DNA of 51,903 bases from an uncultured Clostridia bacterium. Its GTDB lineage: Bacteria; Bacillota; Clostridia; Monoglobales; Monoglobaceae. A program made the position numbers and the translations under genes. A model generated the notes under the pieces. The model had not been told where the DNA came from and searched no databases. It saw nothing but the letters and a program-made list of their open reading frames with translations. Shown one piece after another: positions 32,988 through 40,405 of this stretch. Each line of letters starts with the position of its first letter. Positions within the stretch are counted from its first letter, which is position 1. Location of the stretch: contig CANQQJ010000027.1 in assembly GCA_947625905.1 (NCBI GenBank), positions 1 to 51,903 of the forward strand. Direction: 5' to 3'.

Positions 32988-33764
32988 ATGAAAGTGGTAA
33001 TTTTAGCCGGCGGACTGGGCACCCGTATCTCGGAGGAAAGCCATCTGCGGCCGAAGCCGATGATCGAGATCGGCGGTATGCCGATCTTGTGGCACATAAT
33101 GAAGGAGTATTCCCATTACGGATACAATGACTTTATCATATGCGCCGGATACAAGCAGTATGTAATAAAGGAATATTTTGCCGATTACTACCTGCACAGG
33201 AGCGATGTGACGTTTGATTTCGGCCGCGAGAACAAAATGATCGTTCACAATAACGTGGCAGAGCCCTGGAAGGTGACGATCGTCGACACCGGTCTGCACA
33301 CCATGACCGGAGGCAGGGTGAAGCGCGTCCGCGACTATATCGGCGAGGAGACCTTTATGCTGACGTACGGCGACGGCCTGTGCGATATCAATATAAATAA
33401 GCTGGTGGAGTTCCACAAAAGCCACGGCAAGACCGCCACTATCACCGCAATCGACTTAAATCAGCGCTTCGGAGTGCTTGAGATCGCGAAGAGCGGACTG
33501 GTAAAGGCGTTCCGCGAGAAGAACGAGGAGGACGGAGACGTGATAAACGGCGGCTACATGGTCCTGGAGCCCAAGGTGTTTGATTATATCGAGGGCAGCG
33601 GCACGGTGTTTGAGAAGGAGCCGATGGAAAGGCTCGCCGCGGAGGGCGAAATGATGGCCTACAGACACGACGGATTTTGGCGCTGCATGGATACCCAGCG
33701 CGACAAGATGGTTCTGGAGCGTCTTTGGGAGGACGGCAGCGCGCCTTGGAAGGTTTGGTATTAA
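32988..33764 (+). CDS. rfbF: Glucose-1-phosphate cytidylyltransferase
   Basis: A 258-aa enzyme that makes CDP-glucose from glucose-1-phosphate and CTP, the first step to CDP-3,6-dideoxyhexoses. The N-terminal MKVVILAGGLGTRISEESHL with RPKPMIEIGGMPILWHI is the nucleotidyltransferase signature of this subfamily. LTYGDGLCDI holds the metal-binding Asp, and FWRCMDTQRDK near the C-terminus is typical of RfbF. AAGGAG precedes the ATG. It is the first gene of a five-gene operon. Confidence 0.96.
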   Translation: MKVVILAGGLGTRISEESHLRPKPMIEIGGMPILWHIMKEYSHYGYNDFIICAGYKQYVIKEYFADYYLHRSDVTFDFGRENKMIVHNNVAEPWKVTIVDTGLHTMTGGRVKRVRDYIGEETFMLTYGDGLCDININKLVEFHKSHGKTATITAIDLNQRFGVLEIAKSGLVKAFREKNEEDGDVINGGYMVLEPKVFDYIEGSGTVFEKEPMERLAAEGEMMAYRHDGFWRCMDTQRDKMVLERLWEDGSAPWKVWY

Positions 33765-33773
33765 TTAATAATT

Positions 33774-34832
33774 ATGAAATTTGATCTTGATTTTTATAAA
33801 AACAAAAAGGTTTTCATAACCGGACATACGGGTTTTAAAGGCAGCTGGCTTTGCAAAATCTTGACAATGGCGGGAGCCGATGTGACCGGGTACGCGCTTG
33901 CGCCCGCCGAGCCGTCGCTGTTTGAGCTGGCGGATATCGGCCGCGGAATTAAGTCGGTTATCGGAGACATACGGAATTATGACAAATTGAAGGCGGCCTT
34001 TGATGCGGAGCGGCCCGAGATCGTGCTGCATTTGGCGGCGCAGCCCATAGTGCTTGAGAGCTACAAAAACCCGAGATACACCTATGAGACCAACGTTATG
34101 GGAACGGTCAATATATTGGAGTGCGTCAGGAACTCGGACAGCGTGAAGTCGTTTTTAAACGTCACAACCGACAAGGTCTATAAAAACAACGAGCGGCAGC
34201 GGGGCTACAGAGAGGACGAGCCCCTTGACGGCTTTGACCCGTACTCCAACAGCAAGTCCTGCTCGGAGCTTGTGACCCACAGCTATAAGAGAAGCTTTTT
34301 TAAGAGCGGCGCTGCGATATCGACCGCCAGAGCGGGCAACGTCATAGGCGGCGGAGACTTTGCTGAAAACAGGATAATCCCCGACTGCGTGCGCGCGGCG
34401 GAAAAGGGCGAAGATATAATCGTCCGCAATCCCGCCTCCACGCGGCCCTATCAGCATGTGCTGGAGCCGCTTTTCGCCTATCTGATGATAGCCGAAAAGC
34501 AGTATGAAAGTCGCGGGTATTCCGGATACTATAACGTGGGTCCCGACGAGAGCGGCTGCGTTGACACCAAAACAATCGTAAGCATGTTCTGCGATAAATG
34601 GGGCGGCATATCGTGGGTGAACGCCGCGCCGAAGGACGCGCCCCACGAGGCGAATTACTTAAAGCTCGACTGCTCAAAATTAAAGAGCACATTCGGCTGG
34701 AGCCCCCGATGGCACATTTCCGAGGCGGTCGAAAAGACCGTCGAGTGGACGAGGGTGTATTTGGGCGGCGGCAGCGCCGACGATATTGACAAAATTATGC
34801 GAAAGCAGATAATCGAATATATGAGAGGATAA
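33774..34832 (+). CDS. rfbG: CDP-glucose 4,6-dehydratase
   Basis: A 352-aa short-chain dehydrogenase-type enzyme that converts CDP-glucose to CDP-4-keto-6-deoxyglucose. The Rossmann motif is TGHTGFKGSWL (residues 17-27). The catalytic Tyr and Lys are in YSNSK, with the preceding NVTTDKVY strand typical of sugar dehydratases. HLAAQPIVLESY is characteristic of the CDP-glucose branch. The gene starts 9 nt after rfbF and has no clear ribosome binding site, so translation may rely on the upstream ribosomes. Confidence 0.96.
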   Translation: MKFDLDFYKNKKVFITGHTGFKGSWLCKILTMAGADVTGYALAPAEPSLFELADIGRGIKSVIGDIRNYDKLKAAFDAERPEIVLHLAAQPIVLESYKNPRYTYETNVMGTVNILECVRNSDSVKSFLNVTTDKVYKNNERQRGYREDEPLDGFDPYSNSKSCSELVTHSYKRSFFKSGAAISTARAGNVIGGGDFAENRIIPDCVRAAEKGEDIIVRNPASTRPYQHVLEPLFAYLMIAEKQYESRGYSGYYNVGPDESGCVDTKTIVSMFCDKWGGISWVNAAPKDAPHEANYLKLDCSKLKSTFGWSPRWHISEAVEKTVEWTRVYLGGGSADDIDKIMRKQIIEYMRG

Positions 34833-34836
34833 AACA

Positions 34837-36183
34837 ATGTTTGAAAATACCGACGAAAAGCAGGCGAGACAGCGGATACTTGAGATGGTCGACGAATACT
34901 GCAGGACGTTTCACCTGAAAAACAAAGATTTTCGGGAGGGCGACCGCATACCCTACGCCTCGAGGGTGTACGATTCCGACGAGATGGTGAATCTGGTCGA
35001 CAGCGCGCTTGAGTTTTGGCTGACCTCGGGCAGATATACCGACGAGTTTGAGGAAAAGCTCGCGGAATATTTGGGGATCAAGTACTGCGCGTTGGTGAAC
35101 TCCGGCTCGAGCGCGAACCTGACAGCGTTTATGACGCTGACCTCGCCGCTTCTGGGCGAGAGAGCGGTAGGTCGCGGCGACGAGATAATAACCGTCGCGG
35201 CGGGCTTCCCCACGACCGTGACGCCGATCCTCCAATACGGGGCAGTGCCCGTGTTTGTGGACGTGACTATCCCTCAATATAACATAGACGTGACAAAGCT
35301 TGAGGACGCACTGTCCGATAAGACCAAGGCGGTAATGCTCGCCCACACACTGGGCAACCCGTTTGACATAGCGGCGGTCAAGGCGTTCTGCGAGCGCCAC
35401 AGCCTTTGGCTGGTAGAGGACAACTGCGACGCGCTCGGCTCGCGGTACACCATAGACGGCGAGACGCGCTTCACGGGCACGATAGGCGACATCGGAACCT
35501 CGAGCTTTTATCCTCCGCACCACATGACGATGGGCGAGGGCGGGGCGGTTTACACGAACGATCCGCTGCTGTCGAAAATTATAAGGTCAATGCGCGACTG
35601 GGGCAGAGACTGCGTGTGCAAGTCGGGCATGGACAACATGTGCGGCCACCGCTTTGACAGACAGTACGGCGAGCTGCCTCTCGGATACGACCATAAATAT
35701 GTGTACTCCCATTTCGGATATAATCTCAAAGCCACCGATCTGCAGGCGGCGATCGGCTGCGCGCAGCTTAAAAAATTCCCGTCGTTCGTTGAACGGAGAA
35801 AGCATAATTTCGCGCGGCTGCATAAGATATTGGAGCCGATAAGCGACAGGGTGATACTGCCCGAGGCGTGCAAGAACTCCGACCCCAGCTGGTTCGGATT
35901 TTTGATAACCTGCAAACAGGGCGTCGACAGGAACAGCGTTGTGCGCTATGTGGAGCAGAAGGGCGTTCAGACCCGAATGTTGTTCGCGGGCAACCTCACC
36001 AAGCATCCCTGCTTTGACGAGCTCAGAAAGTCGGGGGAGGGCTACAGAGTGGTCGGCGGGCTCGAAAACACCGACAGGATAATGAACGACACATTCTGGG
36101 TCGGCGTGTACCCCGGCATGACCGACGATATGATCGACTACATGGGGCGCGTGATCATCGAGGCGGTACGCAAAGGAGAATAG
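34837..36183 (+). CDS. rfbH: CDP-6-deoxy-4-keto-glucose 3-dehydrase (E1), PLP/PMP iron-sulfur enzyme
   Basis: A 448-aa aspartate-aminotransferase-fold enzyme that removes the C3 hydroxyl of CDP-4-keto-6-deoxyglucose. In SFYPPHHMTMGEGG the usual PLP-binding lysine is replaced by His228, the hallmark of E1. Cys197, Cys259, Cys261 and Cys269 match the expected [2Fe-2S] ligand pattern ending C-x-C-x7-C, although the first gap is slightly longer than I recall for the Yersinia enzyme. E1 needs a reductase (E3, DdhD/AscD type) to finish 3-deoxygenation; no such gene is in this operon, so it lies elsewhere or another electron donor serves. The gene starts 4 nt after rfbG. Confidence 0.95.
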   Translation: MFENTDEKQARQRILEMVDEYCRTFHLKNKDFREGDRIPYASRVYDSDEMVNLVDSALEFWLTSGRYTDEFEEKLAEYLGIKYCALVNSGSSANLTAFMTLTSPLLGERAVGRGDEIITVAAGFPTTVTPILQYGAVPVFVDVTIPQYNIDVTKLEDALSDKTKAVMLAHTLGNPFDIAAVKAFCERHSLWLVEDNCDALGSRYTIDGETRFTGTIGDIGTSSFYPPHHMTMGEGGAVYTNDPLLSKIIRSMRDWGRDCVCKSGMDNMCGHRFDRQYGELPLGYDHKYVYSHFGYNLKATDLQAAIGCAQLKKFPSFVERRKHNFARLHKILEPISDRVILPEACKNSDPSWFGFLITCKQGVDRNSVVRYVEQKGVQTRMLFAGNLTKHPCFDELRKSGEGYRVVGGLENTDRIMNDTFWVGVYPGMTDDMIDYMGRVIIEAVRKGE

Positions 36184-36185
36184 TT

Positions 36186-37139
36186 ATGAAAAAGATTTCC
36201 GTGCTTATCCCTTGCTTTAACGAGGAAGAGAACGTTGTTCCTCTGAGCAGGGCGATAATTGAGCAGTTCGAGCGGCATTTGGACGGCTACGACTATGAGA
36301 TCGTGTTTATAGACAACGACTCGCGGGATAACACCAGAGCGCTGCTGGCGGGGCTGTGCGCCGATAACAAAAAAATAAAGGCGATCTTCAACGCCAAAAA
36401 CTTCGGGCAGTTCAACTCGCCCTACTACGGCATGTGCCAGACTACCGGCGACTGCACGATACTCATGTGCGCCGACTTCCAGGACCCGCCCGAGATCATT
36501 CCGAGGCTTGTTAAGGAATGGGAGAACGGCTATAAGATAGTCAGCGCCATAAAGAGCTCCAGCCGCGAGAATCATTTTTTAAGATTTTTGCGCACCTGCT
36601 ACTACAAGGCGATAAATAAAATGTCGGACGTGGAGCAGATAGAGCATTTCACGGGCACGGGCCTTTATGACAAGGCGTTTATCGAGGTTCTGAGAAACTT
36701 AGACGACTCCGAGCCGTTTCTGCGCGGGATCGTGGCTGAGCTGGGATTCAAGCGCAAGGACATAGAATACGAGCAGCAGCAGAGGCGCGCGGGCAAGACC
36801 AGCAACGGATTTTACAGTCTGTACGACGCGGCGATGCTCAGTTTTACATCATACACCAAGATAGGGCTCAGGCTCGCGACAATGTCGGGCTTTGTGATCT
36901 CGCTGCTGAGCATAGGCGTGGCGTTTGTGTATCTGATAATGAAGCTTGTGCATTGGCAGAACTTTCCGCTCGGCAACGCTCCGATACTTATCGGCGTGTT
37001 TGTGCTTGGCGGAATACAGCTTTTCTTTATAGGACTTCTGGGTGAGTATATACTCAACATCAACAAGCGGATAATGCATCGGCCGTTGGTTATAGAGGAA
37101 AAGCGGCTCAATTTTGACGATGAGGAGGCCGCGCAATGA
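36186..37139 (+). CDS. Polyprenyl-phosphate glycosyltransferase, GT2 (GtrB/DPM1-like)
   Basis: A 317-aa membrane glycosyltransferase. ISVLIPCFNEEENV at the N-terminus and CADFQDPPEII (DxD-like metal site) are the GT2/DPM1-like signature; such enzymes transfer a sugar from a nucleotide to undecaprenyl phosphate. Two hydrophobic segments at about 232-255 and 263-290 anchor it, as in GtrB. The charged tail ends EEAAQ. It starts 2 nt after rfbH and overlaps the next gene by ATGA. It probably loads the deoxysugar made here onto the lipid carrier for wall or surface glycans; the donor sugar is not provable from sequence. Confidence 0.92.
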   Translation: MKKISVLIPCFNEEENVVPLSRAIIEQFERHLDGYDYEIVFIDNDSRDNTRALLAGLCADNKKIKAIFNAKNFGQFNSPYYGMCQTTGDCTILMCADFQDPPEIIPRLVKEWENGYKIVSAIKSSSRENHFLRFLRTCYYKAINKMSDVEQIEHFTGTGLYDKAFIEVLRNLDDSEPFLRGIVAELGFKRKDIEYEQQQRRAGKTSNGFYSLYDAAMLSFTSYTKIGLRLATMSGFVISLLSIGVAFVYLIMKLVHWQNFPLGNAPILIGVFVLGGIQLFFIGLLGEYILNINKRIMHRPLVIEEKRLNFDDEEAAQ

Positions 37140-38053
37140 AAACCGCGGTTATAACCGGAGCGACCGGAATGCTGGGCGCGGCGCTGACGCGCAGGCTGAC
37201 ACGCGAAGGATACAGAGTATATGCCGTTGCGAGGCCGGGCTCAAAACGGCTTGATAATATTCCCGACATTGATAATGTTGTCCGCGTGGAATGTGATCTG
37301 TCGGAACTGAGCGAACTTAAAAATTTGATCCGTGAAAAATGCGATGCGTTTTTCCATTTCGGATGGAGCGGCACGTTCGGCGCGGCCAGAAACGATTTGG
37401 ACGCGCAGATAAACAATATAAAATACACGCTCGACGCGGTCAAAGCCGCGAAAGACTTGGGCTGCGAGGTGTTTTTGGGCGCGGGGTCGCAGGCGGAATA
37501 CGGGCGGCATGACGGAAAGATCTCGCCCGACACGCCGACAGAGCCCGAAAACGGCTACGGGATCGCGAAGCTGTGCGCCGGGCGGATGTCAAGACTGCTG
37601 TGCGAAAGCCTCGGCATAAGGTACGTATGGTGTAGGATATTCAGCGTCTACGGCCCGAACGACGGAGAGAACACCATGGTTTCGTTGACTTTAAGAAAAC
37701 TGCTTCGGGGCGAGCGCCCGTCCTGCACAGAGGGAGAACAGATGTGGGACTACCTCTATTGCGGCGACGCGGCCGAGGCGTTTTATCTGGCGGCGGAAAA
37801 GGGCAAAGACGGAGCGGTCTACTGCGTCGGCAGCGGCGAGGCTCGGCCTCTTAAAGAGTATATAGAGGCGATGCGCGATATTGTGAGCCCGGGGACCGAG
37901 ATCGGATTCGGCGAGGTCCCGTACGCCGAAAAGCAGGTCATGTACCTTTGCGCCGATATCGAATCACTCAGGCGCGACACGGGCTTTGAGCCGAAAACGT
38001 CTTTTGAGGAAGGGATCAAGATAACCGCCGATCATATTTCAAATAATTTGTAA
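37136..38053 (+). CDS. NAD-dependent sugar epimerase/reductase (SDR), possible last-step CDP-sugar reductase
   Basis: A 305-aa extended SDR. The cofactor motif is TGATGMLGAAL (residues 7-17) and the catalytic pair is in ENGYGIAKL (YxxxK). MWDYLYCGDAAEAF is a typical C-terminal motif. Position at the end of an rfbFGH operon suggests a 4-ketoreductase such as the CDP-abequose or CDP-paratose synthases, or the YerF-like reductase of yersiniose synthesis. The nearby acetolactate-synthase-like gene favours the last idea, but the substrate cannot be read from the sequence. GAGGAGG lies before the ATG, inside the glycosyltransferase gene. Confidence 0.85.
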   Translation: MKTAVITGATGMLGAALTRRLTREGYRVYAVARPGSKRLDNIPDIDNVVRVECDLSELSELKNLIREKCDAFFHFGWSGTFGAARNDLDAQINNIKYTLDAVKAAKDLGCEVFLGAGSQAEYGRHDGKISPDTPTEPENGYGIAKLCAGRMSRLLCESLGIRYVWCRIFSVYGPNDGENTMVSLTLRKLLRGERPSCTEGEQMWDYLYCGDAAEAFYLAAEKGKDGAVYCVGSGEARPLKEYIEAMRDIVSPGTEIGFGEVPYAEKQVMYLCADIESLRRDTGFEPKTSFEEGIKITADHISNNL

Positions 38054-38059
38054 ACAAAG

Positions 38060-38083
38060 GCGTCCGCCGATTTTGGCGGGCGC
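38060..38083. terminator. Terminator between the deoxysugar operon and the TPP-enzyme gene
   Basis: GCGTCCGCC (38060-38068) pairs with GGCGGGCGC (38075-38083), one wobble. T-rich on both sides, probably bidirectional. Confidence 0.75.
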
Positions 38084-38088
38084 TTGAT

Positions 38089-39927
38089 TTATTCAACGGG
38101 TTTTATTATCATGTTTTCGAACAGTTCCCCGCGGGGGAGGAAGGGGGCCAGGTCCTCGAGCGGCGGGCTCACCAGCGTGCCGTCGGGCAGGCGCTTGGTT
38201 GCGCTTTTGGGCTCAAAGTTCTGGTCGGTCGAGACGAATATCTCGCAGAATACCGCGCCGCTCTCTTTGAGCGCGGCGTCGACCGCGGTCTTCATCTCGG
38301 CGTTGCTTTTGGCGGATAAATATTTATATCCGAACGCCTCGGCCAGCTTTTTGAAGTCGGGAAAGCTCAGATCGCCGCTCTCGGGGCCGATGCCGACCTT
38401 GGTGTGCCCGCCGAACAGGTTGTTCTGGGTCTGTCTGATCGAGTGGTAGCCCTCATTGTTTATCAAAAATATTTTTATCGGCAGGCGGTTGGTGATTATC
38501 GTCTGAAGCTCCTGCAGGTTCATCATGATGCTGCCGTCGCCCTCTATGCAGATAGTCTCGCGCCTGCCTGCCGCGACGCATGCGCCTATCGCCGCGGGCA
38601 GGCCGTAGCCCATGCTTGCGGCCGCGCTGTTGATCAAAAATCTCGCGTCCTTTTTGATTATATAGTTGTGGCTGCCCACAACGTAGGCGCTGCCGTTTGA
38701 GACCACGGTCAGGTTCCCGTCGGGCAGACTGCCGCTCAGATAATTTATAAAAGCGTACACATTGGCGGTCTCACCGTTTTCCTCAAAGTGCCGCGCGAGG
38801 GTCACGGGGTATTTCTGTTTCCAATCGGCGCAGGTCTTGAGCCAGCCTTCTCCGCCGAAAACGGGAGCTGAAACATCCTGCAAGGCTTGGTTCATTTTTT
38901 CAAAAAAGTCCTTGGCGTCGGCGCAGATCGGGGTCTCGACGTGGATGGTCGTCTTTTTCAGCTCCGCCGGGTCGGCGTCGACCATTATGACGTGCGCCTC
39001 GCGCGCCCAGGTTTGGTAGTTGTAGCCCACCTGCCGTATCGACAGACGGTTGCCGACCGCCAATATCAGGTCGGCGTTCTGCACCGCGAAGTTTCCCGCG
39101 CGGTCGCCCATTATGCCGCCTCGGCCGACATACAGGGGATTTTCGGTTTCTGTCGCGTCGATCGAGTCCCAGCAGGTGGCGATCGGGATGCCGAGCCTGT
39201 CCGCCGCCTCGCGGAACGCCTCGTATCCGCCCGAGAGCCGTATTCCGCTGCCCGCGTACAGCACGGGCCTTTTCGAGCTTTTGATCTTATTGATCACATC
39301 TTGAATTATATCGTCGGTTACCGGAGCGGGCTTGGCTGCCGCGTCCTCTTTCGGGTCATAGGCGCGCAGCTCGTCCGTCTCGATTACGGAGCCCTGAAAG
39401 TTGACCGGAATGTCTATCCAAACCGGGCCGCGTCTGCCGCTGAGCGCCAGATAATACGCCTTCTCGAGACAATAGCGGATATCGAGCGGATCCTCTATCA
39501 TGACCGCGTATTTGCACATGGGGCCCACCGATTTTGTGATGTCGTACTCCTGATCGCCCACCGCGCGCAGGGGAAGGCCGTCGGTGAATTTTTGCATATA
39601 CCGCGCGGTCGTGTCGTATCTGACCTGGCCGGATATCACGAACATCGGCACCGAGTCGAGCCAGGCGCCCAGCACGCCGGTTATGGCGTTTGTGCCTCCG
39701 GGGCCCGTCGTCACGCACAGCGCGGCCATATTGTTGTTTACGCGGGCATAGCTTTCCGCGGCGATAGCGCAGGCCTGCTCGTGGTGGTTGAACAGACATT
39801 TGAGCCCATTCTTGTGGCCAAGCGCATCGTTTAGGTGCATGGCTCCGCCGCCGGTCACCATAAAGCAGTCGCGGATCCCGTGATCTACCAGAAAATCCGC
39901 CACATAATCCGCCAGTCTGAGCTTCAT
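38089..39927 (-). CDS. Thiamine-pyrophosphate-dependent acetolactate-synthase-like enzyme (YerE-like candidate)
   Basis: A 612-aa enzyme. The start at 39927 (MKLRLADYVADFLVDHGIRD) has AAAGGAAT upstream; a frame to 39999 adds a non-family extension. The catalytic Glu of TPP activation is in FNHHEQACAIAAESYA, followed by TTGPGGTNAITGVLGAWLDS. The TPP/Mg motif is EGDGSIMMNLQEL through INNEGYHS. The overall plan is PYR domain, central FAD/Rossmann-like domain, PP domain. True acetolactate synthases work with an IlvH subunit and branched-chain genes; none are here. Acetolactate-synthase-like enzymes in sugar clusters (YerE of Yersinia) add a two-carbon unit to CDP-3,6-dideoxy-4-ketoglucose, which fits the rfbFGH neighbours. 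The opposite strand and own promoter mean separate control. Confidence 0.85.
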   Translation of the reverse strand: MKLRLADYVADFLVDHGIRDCFMVTGGGAMHLNDALGHKNGLKCLFNHHEQACAIAAESYARVNNNMAALCVTTGPGGTNAITGVLGAWLDSVPMFVISGQVRYDTTARYMQKFTDGLPLRAVGDQEYDITKSVGPMCKYAVMIEDPLDIRYCLEKAYYLALSGRRGPVWIDIPVNFQGSVIETDELRAYDPKEDAAAKPAPVTDDIIQDVINKIKSSKRPVLYAGSGIRLSGGYEAFREAADRLGIPIATCWDSIDATETENPLYVGRGGIMGDRAGNFAVQNADLILAVGNRLSIRQVGYNYQTWAREAHVIMVDADPAELKKTTIHVETPICADAKDFFEKMNQALQDVSAPVFGGEGWLKTCADWKQKYPVTLARHFEENGETANVYAFINYLSGSLPDGNLTVVSNGSAYVVGSHNYIIKKDARFLINSAAASMGYGLPAAIGACVAAGRRETICIEGDGSIMMNLQELQTIITNRLPIKIFLINNEGYHSIRQTQNNLFGGHTKVGIGPESGDLSFPDFKKLAEAFGYKYLSAKSNAEMKTAVDAALKESGAVFCEIFVSTDQNFEPKSATKRLPDGTLVSPPLEDLAPFLPRGELFENMIIKPVE

Positions 39928-39970
39928 ATAATCATTCCTTTCGGTTTTTTGCTTGATCAATACAAAGCGT

Positions 39971-39999
39971 ATTATATCAAATACGCATAAAAATGTCAA
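39971..39999 (-). promoter_or_regulatory. Promoter of the TPP-enzyme gene
   Basis: On the minus strand TTGACA (39999-39994), a 17-nt spacer and TATAAT (39976-39971): a consensus promoter. ATATCAAATACGCAT around the -10 and CGTATTTGATAT form a partial palindrome. Confidence 0.88.
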
Positions 40000-40066
40000 T
40001 CATAACCGCCGCTGAGGTTTTTTGCTGTCACATGATACTTTTGATACTTTTGATTTAAGAAAATCC

Positions 40067-40095
40067 TTGACAAAGACCTAATTATAATATATAAT
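40067..40095 (+). promoter_or_regulatory. Orphan promoter of a candidate small RNA
   Basis: TTGACA (40067-40072), a 17-nt spacer and TATAAT (40090-40095), a perfect consensus. Both neighbouring genes are on the minus strand, so it drives no protein gene. Confidence 0.85.
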
Positions 40096-40101
40096 AACTA
40101 T

Positions 40102-40200
40102 AGAAAGAGAAACGGCAGAGCGTAAAAACGGTCAGTCGCTTCGAATGTGTTAAATTAACAATCGATCCTTGGCGGCCAAACTTCGGATCGGTTGTTTTTT
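40102..40200 (+). ncRNA. Candidate small RNA of about 100 nt
   Basis: From the consensus promoter the transcript would start near 40102. It ends at an intrinsic terminator: AACAATCGATCC (40157-40168) pairs with GGATCGGTTGTT (40185-40196), an inner TTGG/CCAA hairpin (40169-40172 with 40176-40179) extends it, and TTTTTT follows. The first 55 nt are purine-rich (AGAAAGAGAAACGGCAGAGC) with a weak AGCG/CGCT stem, leaving single-stranded stretches. No ORF with a ribosome site is present. I recognise no riboswitch or 6S/SRP/tmRNA feature. It is a trans-acting sRNA candidate. The flanks of this gap (40000-40066 and 40201-40294) show nothing else. Confidence 0.65.
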
Positions 40201-40294
40201 ATTGCACAGGTGATGCAAAAATCGCGAATAATGCGATAATAACATATTTTAACATTTTTTTCAAGTTAAAAATCAGTTACACAAAATCCAATAT

Positions 40295-40332
40295 AAAAAA
40301 CGGACAGAGTTGATATTTCTCTATCCGTTTTT
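40295..40332 (-). terminator. Terminator of the phosphohexomutase gene
   Basis: On the minus strand AAAAACGGATAGAG pairs with CTCTGTCCGTTTTT (40332-40319 with 40309-40296, one wobble), ending in TTTTTT. Confidence 0.82.
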
Positions 40333-40405
40333 AAGTTTTATCCTGTTGGACAAATATTACTGTCTTATGAAAGACTGCAGCGTGGCGCGTTCTTTTGGAA
40401 AATTC

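Noticed and set aside
38887..39834. 315-codon frame opposite the TPP enzyme
   Set aside because: Antisense to a well-supported enzyme gene, no ribosome site, no known motif.
40157..40200. AACAATCGATCC of the small RNA as a relative of the leader linker AACAATCSGAGC
   Set aside because: Only the first seven bases agree, and here the segment is part of the terminator stem itself.
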